From assembly GCA_023423695.1 (NCBI GenBank), contig JAFAFA010000074.1, positions 1 through 5,968 of the forward strand: 5,968 nucleotides of DNA. Direction: 5' to 3'. Positions 5,205-5,968 of the stretch are shown piece after piece (the first letter of the stretch is position 1; every line of letters starts with the position of its first letter). The notes under the pieces are model-generated. The model did no database searches. It worked only from the letters and a program-made list of their open reading frames with translations, and was not told the DNA's origin. The translations under genes and the position numbers were made by a program. The stretch is from Pseudomonadota bacterium. Lineage in GTDB: Bacteria; Pseudomonadota; Alphaproteobacteria; Azospirillales; Azospirillaceae.

Positions 5205-5968
5205 TCAGGCCTTCAGGATGCCGCGGCCGGCGAAGCGGGCGGCGACGCCCAGCTGCTCCTCGATGCGAATCAGCTGGTTGTACTTGGCGAGACGGTCCGA
5301 GCGGCTCAGCGAGCCGGTCTTGATCTGGCCGCAGTTGGTGGCGACTGCCAGATCGGCGATGGTGCTGTCCTCGGTCTCGCCCGAGCGGTGCGACAGCACG
5401 GCGGTGTAGCCGGCCTTGTGCGCCATATCGACAGCTTCCAGCGTCTCCGACAGCGTGCCGATCTGGTTCACCTTCACCAGGATCGAATTGGCGACACCTT
5501 GGCGGATGCCCTGGGCCAGACGCTTCGGGTTGGTGACGAACAGGTCGTCGCCGACCAGCTGCACCTTGTTGCCGATGGCGTCGGTCAGCGCCTTCCAGCC
5601 TTCCCAGTCATCTTCGGCCATGCCGTCCTCGATCGAGATGATCGGGAAGCGGCCGACCAGATCGGACCAATAGGCGACCATCTGCTCCGGCGACAGCGAC
5701 TTGCCCTCACCGGCCAGCTCGTACTTGCCGTTCTTGAAGAACTCGGTCGAGGCGGCGTCGAGCGCCAGCATCACGTCGTCGCCCGGCTTGTAGCCGGCGG
5801 CCTCGATGGCCTTCATGACGAAGCCGAGCGCCTCGTCGGTGGAGCCGATGTTGGGGGCGAAGCCGCCCTCGTCGCCGACATTGGTGTTGTGGCCGGCGTC
5901 CTTCAGCTTCTTCTTCAGCGACTGGAAGATCTCGGAGCCCATGCGGATGGCGTCGGCGCCGGTCTCGG
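5205..5968 (-). CDS. eno: Enolase (C-terminal part, N-terminus beyond right edge)
   Basis: The last 253 residues or so of an enzyme normally about 425 long. It interconverts 2-phosphoglycerate and phosphoenolpyruvate in the cytoplasm. The catalytic barrel is intact in the visible part: GDEGGFAP (catalytic Glu), LALDAA (first Mg ligand Asp), SIEDG (Glu ligand), VGDDLFVTN (Asp ligand), LVKVNQIGTLSET (catalytic Lys), LSHRSGETEDSTIADLAVA, and GQIKTGSLSRSDRLAKYNQLIRIEE near the end. The open frame continues through the window edge (ETGADAIR precedes the first internal Met), so the true start lies outside. It ends with GRGILKA and TGA at 5207-5205, the usual alphaproteobacterial length. A separate transcription unit from the downstream pta operon is likely, given the 417-base gap with hairpins and a promoter. 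Confidence 0.98.
   Translation of the reverse strand, partial: ETGADAIRMGSEIFQSLKKKLKDAGHNTNVGDEGGFAPNIGSTDEALGFVMKAIEAAGYKPGDDVMLALDAASTEFFKNGKYELAGEGKSLSPEQMVAYWSDLVGRFPIISIEDGMAEDDWEGWKALTDAIGNKVQLVGDDLFVTNPKRLAQGIRQGVANSILVKVNQIGTLSETLEAVDMAHKAGYTAVLSHRSGETEDSTIADLAVATNCGQIKTGSLSRSDRLAKYNQLIRIEEQLGVAARFAGRGILKA

Overview
This is a GC-rich window from what is probably an alphaproteobacterial chromosome, most like the Azospirillum/Rhodospirillales group. That placement rests on composition, on protein style, and on the MaoC-phosphotransacetylase plus acetate kinase gene pair; no search was run. Every gene I can support lies on the minus strand, so transcription runs from right to left. No rRNA, tRNA, insertion sequence, phage gene or CRISPR array is visible.

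In transcription order the layout is: (1) the C-terminal 60% of enolase (eno), entering from the right edge; (2) a 417-base gene-free stretch with strong hairpins, an AT-rich promoter/operator and a leader of about 120 bases; (3) an apparent operon of a MaoC-domain/phosphate acyltransferase fusion, acetate kinase (ackA) and an EamA/DMT-family membrane transporter, with gaps of 12 and 51 bases; (4) a 106-base gap carrying a second AT-rich promoter; (5) a short, intact gene for a protein matching only the C-terminal, nucleotide-binding domain of phosphoglycerate kinase, with several active-site residues replaced; (6) the first 41 codons of type I glyceraldehyde-3-phosphate dehydrogenase (gap), leaving at the left edge.

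Functionally this is a substrate-level phosphorylation neighbourhood. Gap and Eno are lower-glycolysis enzymes. The Pta-like protein and AckA convert acyl-CoA to acyl phosphate and then to free acid plus ATP. The transporter could move an associated metabolite.

The most interesting points are: a two-part promoter signature shared by the PGK-like gene and the pta-ackA operon, implying common control; the PGK-like protein as a probable pseudoenzyme behind its own well-formed promoter and ribosome binding site; and an Asp-to-Asn change at the expected catalytic position of the MaoC hydratase domain. The enzymes themselves are otherwise ordinary, and I do not see a defence system or other wholly new system here.
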